A stretch of DNA of 12,759 nucleotides from assembly GCA_046261875.1 (NCBI GenBank), contig JBHENW010000085.1, positions 1-12,759 on the forward strand. The letters run 5' to 3'. The position numbers and the translations under genes were made by a program. Positions 6,424 through 12,759 of this stretch are shown here, one piece after another (positions within the stretch are counted from its first letter, which is position 1; each line of letters opens with the position of its first letter). Source of the DNA: JBHENW01 sp046261875 (lineage in GTDB: Bacteria; Acidobacteriota; Thermoanaerobaculia; UBA5066; Gp7-AA6). The notes under the pieces are model-generated. The model ran no database searches and was not told the DNA's origin. It saw only the letters and a list, made by a program, of their open reading frames with translations.

Positions 6424-8007
6424 ATGTCGATCACGGACCGCAACCGCGAGCTGGCGAGCCTGGAAAGGTTCACCGAGTCTCCCAACCGCTTCGGCGCCTA
6501 CCGGCTGGCCCTCGGCTTCCCGAACTCCTACGAGATCGGCATGTCGAACCTCGGCTTCCAGTGGGTGTACCGGCTCTTCAACCGCGTTCCGGAGCTCGTC
6601 TGCGAGCGGTTTTTCCACGAGGAGGGGGAGCCCGCGGTCACCTTCGAGACCGGGACCCCCCTCTCCGAGTTCGGTCTCCTCGCGTGGTCGCTCTCCTGGG
6701 AGATGGACATCGTCCACATCATCCGGCAGCTCGGGAAGGCGGGGATCCCGGCGCGGCGCGAGTCACGGGACGAACGGCATCCTCTCCTCCTCGTGGGCGG
6801 CGACATCGCCCGGATGAACCCCGCCGCCCTGGCGCCTTTCGTGGACGTCTTCGCCCTGGGCGACGGCGAGCGGCTCGTCCCGCGCATCGCCGAGCTGCTC
6901 CAGTCCGGCCTCTCCCGCGACCAGTTCCTCGAGGCCGCCTCGCGACTGTCTGGCTTCTTCGTGCCCGCCCTGCACGGCCCCCGGGCGGAAGGCGCCGAAG
7001 GCTCCAAAGTCGTCATCCAGCAGCCAACGTCGCGCAAGGAGATCACCCGGGAGTTCGAGGTCCCGCACACGACGATCCTGACGCCCCGAACCGAGCTCGC
7101 CGACAAGCTGTTGATCGAGATCTCGCGCGGCTGCACCGAGATGTGCCGCTTCTGCTGGGCCGCCTACGCGATGGCTCCGATCAAGCAGTACCCAGCTTCG
7201 TCGATTCTGCGGATCGCCGAGCAGGCGCGGCCATTGACGGACCGCACGGGCCTGATCGCCACCGCGGTTTGCGATCACCCCGAAATCGCGACGATCCTCT
7301 CGGGCCTCTCTTCGCTCGGGTACCACATCGCGCTCTCCTCCATAAAGATCGACGCGATCGAGGACGAGATCCTGGAAGTCCTCGTCCGGCAGGGCGAGCG
7401 GGCCCTGGCGATCGCGCCGGAAGCGGGCAACGAGCGGCTGCGCCGGTTCATCAACAAGAAGGTTTCCGACGAGACTCTGCGCGCGAAAGCGCGGCTGATC
7501 TTCGCGCGCGGCTTCAGGCGTCTGAAGCTCTACCTCCAGGTGGGGCTCCCGAGCGAAACGGACGAAGACGTCCGGGACATCGTGCGGCTCGTCTCCGACC
7601 TGCGGGAGATCGCCGTCGCGGAAGGAAAGTCCCTGGGCCGCGTCGCCCAGATCGTCCCGTCGGTCAACGCCTTCATCCCCAAGCCGCACACGCCCTACGA
7701 GGACCAGTCCCTCGCGGACGAAGCCGTGATCCGGGACCGGCTGGCCTATCTCCAGAAAGAGCTCGATCGGATGGGCAACGTCACTTTCCGGGGGATGTCG
7801 GTCGGGGAAGCGGTCTGGGAGGCGTTCCTCGCGAAGGTGGACGAGTCGGGCGCCGACATCCTCGAAGAGGCCGCCGCCGGTGTCCCGGTGCGCCGGCTGC
7901 TCAAGATCCACCGCGAACGCATCGAGGCCGTCGTCCGTCCCGCGGCGCCGCCTCCGGGCGCCGCCGCGGCGGCCCCGTCTCCCTGGGCGTTCATTTCCAA
8001 GAGGTGA
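6424..8007 (+). CDS. Radical SAM protein with B12-binding-like N-terminal region (TIGR03960-like)
   Basis: A 527-residue [4Fe-4S] radical SAM protein. The cluster ligands are Cys237, Cys241 and Cys244 in SRGCTEMCRFCWAAY. Residues about 25-180 form a Rossmann-like domain of the B12-binding type (LALGFPNSYEIGMSNLGFQ, then VGGDIARMNPAALAPFVD and LGDGE), but the cobalamin DxHxxG motif is absent, so corrin may not bind. The radical SAM core continues with LAIAPEAGNERLRRFINK (328-345), LYLQVGLPSETDEDV (369-383) and FIPKPHTPYE (417-426), a pattern shared with TIGR03960 and YgiQ-like proteins. A Pro/Ala-rich tail closes it. In many TIGR03960 proteins a DUF2344 domain or neighbour follows; none is here. 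The reaction is unknown. The next gene starts 5 bp downstream, so the two are very probably cotranscribed. Confidence 0.9.
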   Translation: MSITDRNRELASLERFTESPNRFGAYRLALGFPNSYEIGMSNLGFQWVYRLFNRVPELVCERFFHEEGEPAVTFETGTPLSEFGLLAWSLSWEMDIVHIIRQLGKAGIPARRESRDERHPLLLVGGDIARMNPAALAPFVDVFALGDGERLVPRIAELLQSGLSRDQFLEAASRLSGFFVPALHGPRAEGAEGSKVVIQQPTSRKEITREFEVPHTTILTPRTELADKLLIEISRGCTEMCRFCWAAYAMAPIKQYPASSILRIAEQARPLTDRTGLIATAVCDHPEIATILSGLSSLGYHIALSSIKIDAIEDEILEVLVRQGERALAIAPEAGNERLRRFINKKVSDETLRAKARLIFARGFRRLKLYLQVGLPSETDEDVRDIVRLVSDLREIAVAEGKSLGRVAQIVPSVNAFIPKPHTPYEDQSLADEAVIRDRLAYLQKELDRMGNVTFRGMSVGEAVWEAFLAKVDESGADILEEAAAGVPVRRLLKIHRERIEAVVRPAAPPPGAAAAAPSPWAFISKR

Positions 8008-8012
8008 CGGCG

Positions 8013-9419
8013 ATGTTCCGGCGGCGCCTCTGCGGGCTCATGATCCTTGCGCTGTTCGCCGGCGTCCTCCACGCGCTGGACTTCCCGCCGATATCGGCTT
8101 CGCCCGACATGTTCCGGGAGCACCGCGAGAAGTTCATGGCGCGCATGGCGCCCAATTCCATTGCCGTGCTGCGCTCGGCGCCACGCCGCGTGATGTCGAA
8201 TGACGTCGAGTACATCTACCGGCAGGACTCGAACTTCTATTACCTGACGGGCTTCGAGGATCCGGAGGCGGTCGCGGTCCTGCGCCCCAAGGCGGCGGAC
8301 GGCAAGCGGTTCCTCCTCTTCGTGCGCGCGCGCAATCCGCGCCGGGAGACCTACGAAGGCAAGCGTCCCAGTCCCGAAGAGGCCGCCGAGGCCCGCGGCG
8401 CCGACGCGGGCTTCACGACCGACGAGTTCTTCAACCGGCTCGTGCGCTACGACGCAGCCACGCGGACTTTTTCGGGATACCTCGCGGACGTCGAGAAGAT
8501 CTACCTGTCGGACGCGGGGGACACCGCCTGGGCCGACAAGTTCCGCGAGGCGGTCGAGTCCATGCGGGCGCGTGACACCGGCCCGGCGACCGTCGAGGAC
8601 GCCCGCCACCTCGCGCATGAGCTGCGAGTCGTGAAGGACGCGGAGGAGATCAAGCTCATCCGGCGCGCGACGGAGATCTCGGGACGCGGTCACGAGCGCG
8701 CCATGAAGGCGGCGGCCCCCGGCAAATACGAGTTCGAGGTCCAGCACGCCCTCGACGGCTACTGTTATGCCAACGGCGCGCGCCGGATGGCCTACCCATC
8801 CATCGTCGGGTCAGGGCCCAACTCGATCTCTCTCCACTGGGAGAGGAACGACCGGCAGATGAAGGACGGGGAGGTCGTCCTCAACGACTCCGGCGCGGAG
8901 TACGGCTACTACGCGACGGACATCACGCGGACCTATCCCGTCTCCGGCAAGTTCAGCCCCGAGCAGAAGGCGATCTACGAGGTCGTGCTCGCCGCGCAGA
9001 AGGAAGCGATGGCCGCGGTCAAGCCCGGCCGTCCCCACGACGAGGTCGGCAAGGCCTCGTTCCGCGCGCAGACGGCCGGCCTCGTGAAGCTCGGCCTCCT
9101 GTCCGGCGACGTGGAGAAGCTCGTTCGGGAGGGCGCGCACCGCAGGTTCACCGTGCACGGCGTCTCGCACGGTGTCGGTCTGGACGTCCACGACGCCGGC
9201 CGCTACGGGAACCGGCCCATGGAGCCCGGCATGACCTTCACCATCGAGCCCGGTATCTACATCCCCGAGGGGATGGAGGGCGTGGACAAAAAGTGGTGGA
9301 ACATCGGCGTCCGGATCGAGGACGTCGTGCTCGTGACCGCCGACGGCTACGAGTGCCTCTCCTGCTCCGTTCCGCGCGAGCTGGCGGTCGTCGAGAAGAC
9401 GGTCCGGGACAAGAGGTAA
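8013..9419 (+). CDS. Exported M24B metallopeptidase (Xaa-Pro aminopeptidase type)
   Basis: A 468-residue aminopeptidase P homologue that should remove an N-terminal residue before proline. The ATG at 8013 follows AAGAGGTGA, whose TGA is the stop of the radical SAM gene. Residues 1-22 (MFRRRLCGLMILALFAGVLHAL) form a signal peptide, so this one acts outside the cytoplasm, unlike E. coli PepP. Residues about 30-170 are the AMP_N domain. The pita-bread catalytic domain follows, with metal ligands Asp292 and Asp303 (NDSGAEYGYYATDITRTYPV), His386 (HGVSHGVGLDVHD), Glu412 (IEPGIYIPE) and Glu436 (GVRIEDVVLVT). The D-D and D-H spacings (11 and 83) equal those of PepP (D260, D271, H354), so a two-metal site is intact. 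Natural substrates are probably proline-containing peptides imported or released in the periplasm. Confidence 0.95.
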   Translation: MFRRRLCGLMILALFAGVLHALDFPPISASPDMFREHREKFMARMAPNSIAVLRSAPRRVMSNDVEYIYRQDSNFYYLTGFEDPEAVAVLRPKAADGKRFLLFVRARNPRRETYEGKRPSPEEAAEARGADAGFTTDEFFNRLVRYDAATRTFSGYLADVEKIYLSDAGDTAWADKFREAVESMRARDTGPATVEDARHLAHELRVVKDAEEIKLIRRATEISGRGHERAMKAAAPGKYEFEVQHALDGYCYANGARRMAYPSIVGSGPNSISLHWERNDRQMKDGEVVLNDSGAEYGYYATDITRTYPVSGKFSPEQKAIYEVVLAAQKEAMAAVKPGRPHDEVGKASFRAQTAGLVKLGLLSGDVEKLVREGAHRRFTVHGVSHGVGLDVHDAGRYGNRPMEPGMTFTIEPGIYIPEGMEGVDKKWWNIGVRIEDVVLVTADGYECLSCSVPRELAVVEKTVRDKR

Positions 9420-9434
9420 GAGCCGGAGACTCCA

Positions 9435-9723
9435 CTGAAGAGCCGTGCGTTCGCCGCGTGCGTGGGGTCGCTCGGGCTGGGCCTCGTGGCCGTCGTCTTT
9501 CCGACGGCGTCTTACGGGCTGGGTTTCACGGTTAGGAACACGAACGACTCCGGCCGGGATCGCTGCGCGCCGCGACCGAGAGCGCGAATGCGACGGCCGG
9601 CAACGACACCATCGCCTTTGCAATCCCGGGTCCGGGAGTGCACACGATCGTTCCCCAGACCGTTCTTCCGCACCTGCTCGACGCCGCGGGCGTGACGGAT
9701 CTGTGAACGGCTACTTCGAGTGA
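9435..9723 (+). pseudogene. Frameshifted, truncated remnant of a secreted parallel beta-helix protein
   Basis: From 9435 one frame reads a signal peptide (KSRAFAACVGSLGLGLVAVV...) and then GLGFTVRNTNDSG. At about 9555 the reading must shift: with one C restored in GGCCGGG the text continues SLRAATESANATAGNDTI, AFAIPGPGVHTIVPQTV and LPHLLDAAGVTDL, stopping at 9704-9706. 'T-V-x-N-T-N-D-S-G-P-G-S-L-R-x-A' plus 'DTIAFxIPGxGVHTI' is the standard N terminus of large exported right-handed beta-helix proteins, which go on for hundreds of residues. Here a third frame gives NGYFE and a stop at 9723, and the rest is gone. The start codon position holds CTG behind GGAGAC, perhaps a decayed ATG. The remnant runs into the tail of the convergent hydrolase gene. 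The lesions are seen directly; the family assignment rests on the motif. Confidence 0.7.
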
Positions 9724-10641
9724 GCTCCCGCCGCGTGCCGGCGGAACCACTCGATGGCGTGCCGGTCGCGCTCGGCGCGCCAGTTCGTCAGGACGTGATT
9801 CGAGCCGGCGCGGATGAGGATCTCGTAGGGCTTCCCGAGGCTTTCCAGCTTCGCGGCGAGAGCGAGGGCCTGCGAGGGGGAAACCGACTCGTCGGCGCCG
9901 CCGTGCATGATGAGAAGCGGCACATCCATCTTGTCCGCCCACGCCACGGCGGACCGCCGCCGGCGGATCTCCTCCTTGCGCGCCGCGTAGTCCGGCCAGA
10001 TGCCGTCCGCCGTCCGCCATGGCGCGCGCCTGGAGCGTGGACTCGAGAAACGCGCTGAGGTCGGTGAAGGCGCCGTAAACGGCCGCGGCGCGGATCGGGA
10101 ACTTCTCGCGGATGGCCTGGAAGGTCATCATGCCGCCCCGCGATTCGCCGATCATGAAGAGGTTCCCGGTATCCACGAAGCCGAGGTCTTTCGCGAACCG
10201 GGTGGTCTCCATGAGGTCGTCGAGGTCGGCGCCGCCCATCTCGTCGGTCCCTCCGGCGCCGCCGCTTCCGCGGTACATCGGGGCGATGACGGCGAATCCG
10301 GCCTGGGCGAAACGGTGGAACGCCGGCAGGAGATGCCCGCCGAAGTCGTCCCAGACGAAGCTGCCGCGGTTGAAGATGACGGTCGGGAGCCGGCCAACCG
10401 GCTTCACGGGCGCGTAGACGTACGCGAAGACGCGCAGATTCCCGCTCTTGTACGCGACCTTCTCGAAGCGAAAACTCCGATCGGCTACGGCCCTCCGGTA
10501 TTCGTCCTTCGAAGAGTAGAGCTCGGCCTTTTGGATCTTCTCGTAGGGCGGCGGGGCATACGCGACCCGTTCGAGGATCTGGGCGGCCGCCGGGAGAGGA
10601 GCGAGGAAAGCGAGAGCGAGGGCGAGGCGGTGTTTGCGCAT
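9711..10641 (-). pseudogene. Secreted alpha/beta hydrolase (S9/dienelactone-hydrolase-like), frameshifted by a 7-bp duplication
   Basis: The ATG at 10641 opens a signal peptide (MRKHRLALALAFLAPLPAAA) and a serine hydrolase: NRGSFVWDDFGGHLLPAF (91-108), APMYRGSGGAGGTDEMGGAD and the nucleophile elbow IGESRGGMM with Ser167. Homology breaks after ARAMADG (codon about 211), where a tandem GCGGACG-GCGGACG throws the frame off. Past it, another frame gives WPDYAARKEEI, HGGADESVSPSQ (Asp) and AGSNHVL (His), ending HAAGAHSK at 9711. Removing one 7-bp copy restores a single 307-residue frame with the triad Ser167-Asp248-His280, so this is one gene with one lesion. As read, the product would lack Asp and His and be inactive. 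The family cleaves esters or short peptides; substrate unknown. It lies 38 bp after the lipid kinase gene on the same strand. An assembly error is possible. Confidence 0.85.
10004..10017. repeat. 7-bp tandem duplication inside the hydrolase gene
   Basis: CGTCCGC occurs twice head to tail (10004-10010 and 10011-10017, plus strand). Seven is not a multiple of three, and deletion of one copy exactly rejoins the two hydrolase frames, so this repeat is the frameshifting lesion. Confidence 0.9.
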
Positions 10642-10679
10642 GCGTACCCATACGCAGTGCACCGTGTGGTGTTCCGGGA

Positions 10680-11585
10680 TCAGTGCGAGCCGAGCGACGA
10701 GCCCCGCGGGACGAGGATGCGGACCGTCTGATCCGACACCCGGCAGACGATCGGCGTTTCCAGGATGCAGTCGCCGTCCACCTGGACCTCGACGGGATAG
10801 GACTCCAGGGACCGCACCTCGACTTTCCGCGCGCGCACCGTGCGCGCGATGCCGCGCTCCAGATGCCCGGACTTGCCGAGCTGGAGCTGGCGGAAGAGCG
10901 ACAGGAACTTCCAGCGGTTCCGGTCGGAGAAGAGCAGGACGTCCATTTCCTCCGAGTCGAGCGACGCGTCCGGGGCGATGACCCATTCGCCAGCGTAGCG
11001 GCGCGCGTGGCAGACGACGGCGAAAGTCGCCTCGTGGATCTCCCCGTCGGCCGTGACCTGGAGCTTCGGGAACTCGTAGCGGAAGAATTCCGGCGCGACC
11101 GTGAAGAAGATGCCGGTCCGGCCGAGCCACCGCTTCAGGAACGCGCTCATGTGGCCCATGATGCGGGCGTCGAGCCCGACGCCGGCCCAGAGCAGGAAGG
11201 GGCGGTCGTTGGCGAGCAGGACGCGAACCGTCCGCTCTTCGCCTTCGAGCATGAGCCGGGCGGCGTCGGAGACGGCCAGCGGGATCGACAGCTCCCGCGC
11301 GAGCACGTTCGAGGTCCCGCCGGGCAGTACGGCGAGCGGGATCTTCGACCCCACGAGCCCGGTCGCGGCCTCGGAGACCGTTCCGTCGCCGCCGCAGACC
11401 GCGACGAGGTCGAGGCCATCGAGCAGTCCGGCCTTGACCATCTCCGTCGCATGGCGGGGCCCGCTCGTCGGCGAGTTGACGAGCTCGATCCCTTCGCCGC
11501 GCATCCGTTCGATCAGGCCGAGCATCTGCGCGCTACGGTTGCGCTGCCCGGCCGCGGGGTTGTAAATGAGGAGACCGCGTTTCAT
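10680..11585 (-). CDS. YegS/BmrU-type lipid kinase (diacylglycerol kinase catalytic domain)
   Basis: A 301-residue soluble or membrane-associated kinase that uses ATP to phosphorylate a lipid hydroxyl such as diacylglycerol or a related lipid. Residues 7-13 (IYNPAAG) start the nucleotide fold, AVCGGDGTVSEA (62-73) is the DAGK signature with GGDGT at 65-69, and AVLPGGTSNVLARE (85-98) is the second conserved loop. The C-terminal beta-sandwich domain shows WAGVGLDARIM (133-143), FAVVCHARRYAGEWVIAP (188-205) and the closing VQVDGDCI (268-275), all expected for YegS, BmrU and DgkB relatives. No transmembrane segment is seen. The ATG at 11585 lies 33 bp after the ruvB stop, without a clear ribosome site, suggesting cotranscription with ruvB. 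Lipid substrate cannot be named. Confidence 0.93.
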   Translation of the reverse strand: MKRGLLIYNPAAGQRNRSAQMLGLIERMRGEGIELVNSPTSGPRHATEMVKAGLLDGLDLVAVCGGDGTVSEAATGLVGSKIPLAVLPGGTSNVLARELSIPLAVSDAARLMLEGEERTVRVLLANDRPFLLWAGVGLDARIMGHMSAFLKRWLGRTGIFFTVAPEFFRYEFPKLQVTADGEIHEATFAVVCHARRYAGEWVIAPDASLDSEEMDVLLFSDRNRWKFLSLFRQLQLGKSGHLERGIARTVRARKVEVRSLESYPVEVQVDGDCILETPIVCRVSDQTVRILVPRGSSLGSH

Positions 11586-11618
11586 GGTGAAAGCCAGCCC
11601 GTTCGAAACAGAGGCGGC

Positions 11619-12641
11619 CTAAAAGAGCATTCCGTCCTTTTGGGGAGGGAGGATCCCCAGATGCCGGTATGCCGCTTGCGATGCGACGCGTCCTCTCGGC
11701 GTGCGCTGCAGAAAGCCTGCCTGCAGGAGGAACGGCTCGTAGAGGTCCTCCAGCGTCCCGCGGTCTTCCCCGAGCGACGCGGCGATCGCCCCGATGCCGA
11801 CCGGGCCGCCGCCGAACTTGTCGATGATCGTGTGCAGGATCCTCCGGTCGAGCTCGTCGAACCCGTGCTCGTCGACCTCCAGTCGGGCCAGCCCTTCGCG
11901 CGCCGTCTCCCGGTTGATGGCCGTCTTGCCGGCGACCTCTGCGAAGTCGCGGACGCGGCGTAGGAGGCGGTTCGCGATGCGGGGGGTCCCGCGGCTGCGC
12001 CCCCCGATCTCCTGCGCGGCGTCCGGCTCGAGGCGGATGCCGAGAATGCCGGCCGAGCGCTGCGCGATCTTCGCAAGCGACTCGACGTCGTAGAAGTCCA
12101 GTCGCAGCGTGATGCCGAACCGCGCGTGGAGGGGCTGGGAGAGCAGACCCGGCCGGGTCGTGGCGCCGATGAGCGTGAACGGCGGCAGGTCCACCTTGAG
12201 CGTCCGGGCCATCGGGCCTTCGCCGATGAGCACGTCGAGCCGGAAGTCTTCCATCGCGGGGTAGAGCAGCTCCTCGACCGCCGGGCTCAGACGGTGGATC
12301 TCGTCGAGGAAGAGGACGTCCCGGGGCTGGAGGTTCGTCAGGATCCCGGCCAGGTCTCCGGCCCGCGCGATCATCGGGCCGGAAGTCATCCGGAGGCCCG
12401 CCCCCATCTCGCGCGCCACGATGTGCGCGAGGGTGGTCTTGCCGAGCCCCGGCGGCCCGGTCAGCAGGACGTGGTCGAGGGGCTCTCCGCGGTTGCGGGC
12501 GGCAGCGAGGAACACGCCGAGGTTCTCGCGCACCTTGGCCTGGCCGATGTACTCGGTCAGGCTCTGGGGCCGGAGCTTCGGCTCGACGGCGGTGTCTTCT
12601 TCGAGCGCAGTGCCGGTCAGGACGTCTTTTTCGGTGTTCAT
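11619..12641 (-). CDS. ruvB: Holliday junction branch migration ATPase RuvB
   Basis: A 340-residue RuvB, the hexameric AAA+ motor that works with RuvA to move Holliday junctions during recombination and repair. Visible elements in order: LRPQSLTEYIGQ (23-34), Walker A GPPGLGKTT (62-70, Lys68), SGPMIARAGDLAGILTNL (87-104), Walker B VLFLDEIHRL (109-118), sensor 1 LIGATTRPGLLS (157-168), arginine finger HARFG (Arg174), sensor 2 region GTPRIANRLLRR (218-229), and the winged-helix end GGGPVGIGAIAASLGEDRGT to LQRTPRGR. I start it at ATG 12641; an upstream in-frame TTG at 12671 would lie ahead of the probable -10 element. ruvA and ruvC are not adjacent in the visible sequence; a lipid kinase gene follows instead. 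Length and motifs are normal. Confidence 0.97.
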   Translation of the reverse strand: MNTEKDVLTGTALEEDTAVEPKLRPQSLTEYIGQAKVRENLGVFLAAARNRGEPLDHVLLTGPPGLGKTTLAHIVAREMGAGLRMTSGPMIARAGDLAGILTNLQPRDVLFLDEIHRLSPAVEELLYPAMEDFRLDVLIGEGPMARTLKVDLPPFTLIGATTRPGLLSQPLHARFGITLRLDFYDVESLAKIAQRSAGILGIRLEPDAAQEIGGRSRGTPRIANRLLRRVRDFAEVAGKTAINRETAREGLARLEVDEHGFDELDRRILHTIIDKFGGGPVGIGAIAASLGEDRGTLEDLYEPFLLQAGFLQRTPRGRVASQAAYRHLGILPPQKDGMLF

Positions 12642-12658
12642 GTGGGGTCCGACGCGAA

Positions 12659-12685
12659 AGTCTAACGTCAAGCGTTGAACGTCAA
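12659..12685 (-). promoter_or_regulatory. Probable ruvB promoter with TTGACG and TAGACT boxes
   Basis: On the minus strand TTGACG (12685-12680) and TAGACT (12664-12659) are separated by 15 nt, a little short of the usual 17. The predicted start about 12652 would leave a leader near 11 nt before the ATG at 12641, which has no Shine-Dalgarno sequence. The -35 box overlaps the stop codon of the upstream gene. Confidence 0.4.
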
Positions 12686-12686
12686 C
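12664..12686. repeat. Short direct and inverted repeats over the ruvB promoter, possible operator
   Basis: AACGTCAA occurs at 12664-12671 and again at 12678-12685, one 14-bp period apart. The second copy is part of an inverted repeat GTTGA-ACG-TCAAC (12674-12686). Both overlap the proposed -35/-10 interval of ruvB. A regulator such as LexA could bind here, since ruvB is an SOS gene in many bacteria, but the sequence does not match a LexA box I know. Confidence 0.35.
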
Positions 12687-12759
12687 CGCCGGTGAGCCTC
12701 CGCAGGGAGAGCTTGAGGAACTCGCCGAACTCCTGCGGGGCGACGGTGCGGGCGACGGT
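12682..12759 (-). CDS. C-terminal end of an unrecognised protein
   Basis: From the right edge the minus strand reads 25 codons without interruption, ending LSLRRLTGG and a TGA at 12684-12682. The residues preceding that, TVAPQEFGEFLK, look like an amphipathic helix. The stretch is too short to identify and could be chance in GC-rich DNA. It favours a real gene end because the stop falls 40 bp before ruvB on the same strand and the composition is protein-like. Genes ahead of ruvB are often ruvA or ruvC, but this tail does not clearly match either. Confidence 0.45.
   Translation of the reverse strand, partial: TVARTVAPQEFGEFLKLSLRRLTGG

Noticed and set aside
12642..12671. Upstream TTG start (12671) for ruvB
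   Set aside because: The extension adds residues not usual for RuvB, and it would start upstream of the likely -10 element.
1..12759. Mobile elements, CRISPR arrays, tRNA/rRNA genes or defence systems
   Set aside because: I found no transposase, integrase, spaced repeats, cloverleaf or toxin-antitoxin pair; all gene-sized segments are accounted for by the listed genes and remnants.

Overview
The window is a GC-rich stretch of bacterial chromosome with tightly packed genes on both strands and no RNA gene, CRISPR array, insertion sequence or prophage gene that I can see. The gene set suggests an Acidobacteriota-type bacterium, perhaps near Thermoanaerobaculia. The hints are the small secreted 'TGWVTDENCGAKGA' protein, the remnant of a 'NTNDSG...SLRAA' beta-helix protein, the cytochrome with a 'GEYLVTLGGG' start, and the base composition. 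This placement is inference, not proof.

Layout, left to right. (1) Positions 1-331: the 5' end of a secreted c-type cytochrome-like gene (minus) and a divergent promoter region shared with a secreted dienelactone hydrolase (332-1255, plus). (2) Positions 1252-3679 (minus): the magnesium channel gene mgtE, then a membrane fatty-acid-desaturase-type gene whose stop codon overlaps that of the hydrolase. (3) Positions 3777-4543: two small convergent genes for secreted proteins, one a helical protein of unknown role and the other a DUF5818-like protein, with a 10-bp perfect inverted repeat at the junction. (4) Positions 4617-6400 (plus): glycerate 2-kinase and a periplasmic YceI-like protein. (5) Positions 6424-9419 (plus): a radical SAM protein of the TIGR03960/B12-binding-like group, coupled by a 5-bp gap to an exported M24B metallopeptidase (aminopeptidase P type). 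(6) Positions 9435-10641: two broken genes meeting tail to tail. One is a short frameshifted remnant of a parallel beta-helix surface protein (plus). The other is a serine alpha/beta hydrolase (minus) broken by one 7-bp tandem duplication. (7) Positions 10680-12759 (minus): a YegS/diacylglycerol-kinase-type lipid kinase, ruvB, and the last 25 codons of an unrecognised upstream gene.

Most genes are ordinary housekeeping or envelope functions: Mg2+ uptake, lipid desaturation and phosphorylation, glycerate metabolism, Holliday-junction migration. A large share of the products carry export signals. No multi-gene defence or biosynthetic system is visible. The observations most worth following are the two adjacent gene lesions, the repeat cluster in the ruvB promoter region, and a recurrent -10-like hexamer (TAGAAT/TAGACT/TATGCT) placed 10-17 nt before start codons that lack a Shine-Dalgarno sequence, which suggests leaderless or near-leaderless transcripts. 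No stretch over 300 bases lacks a gene or gene remnant.
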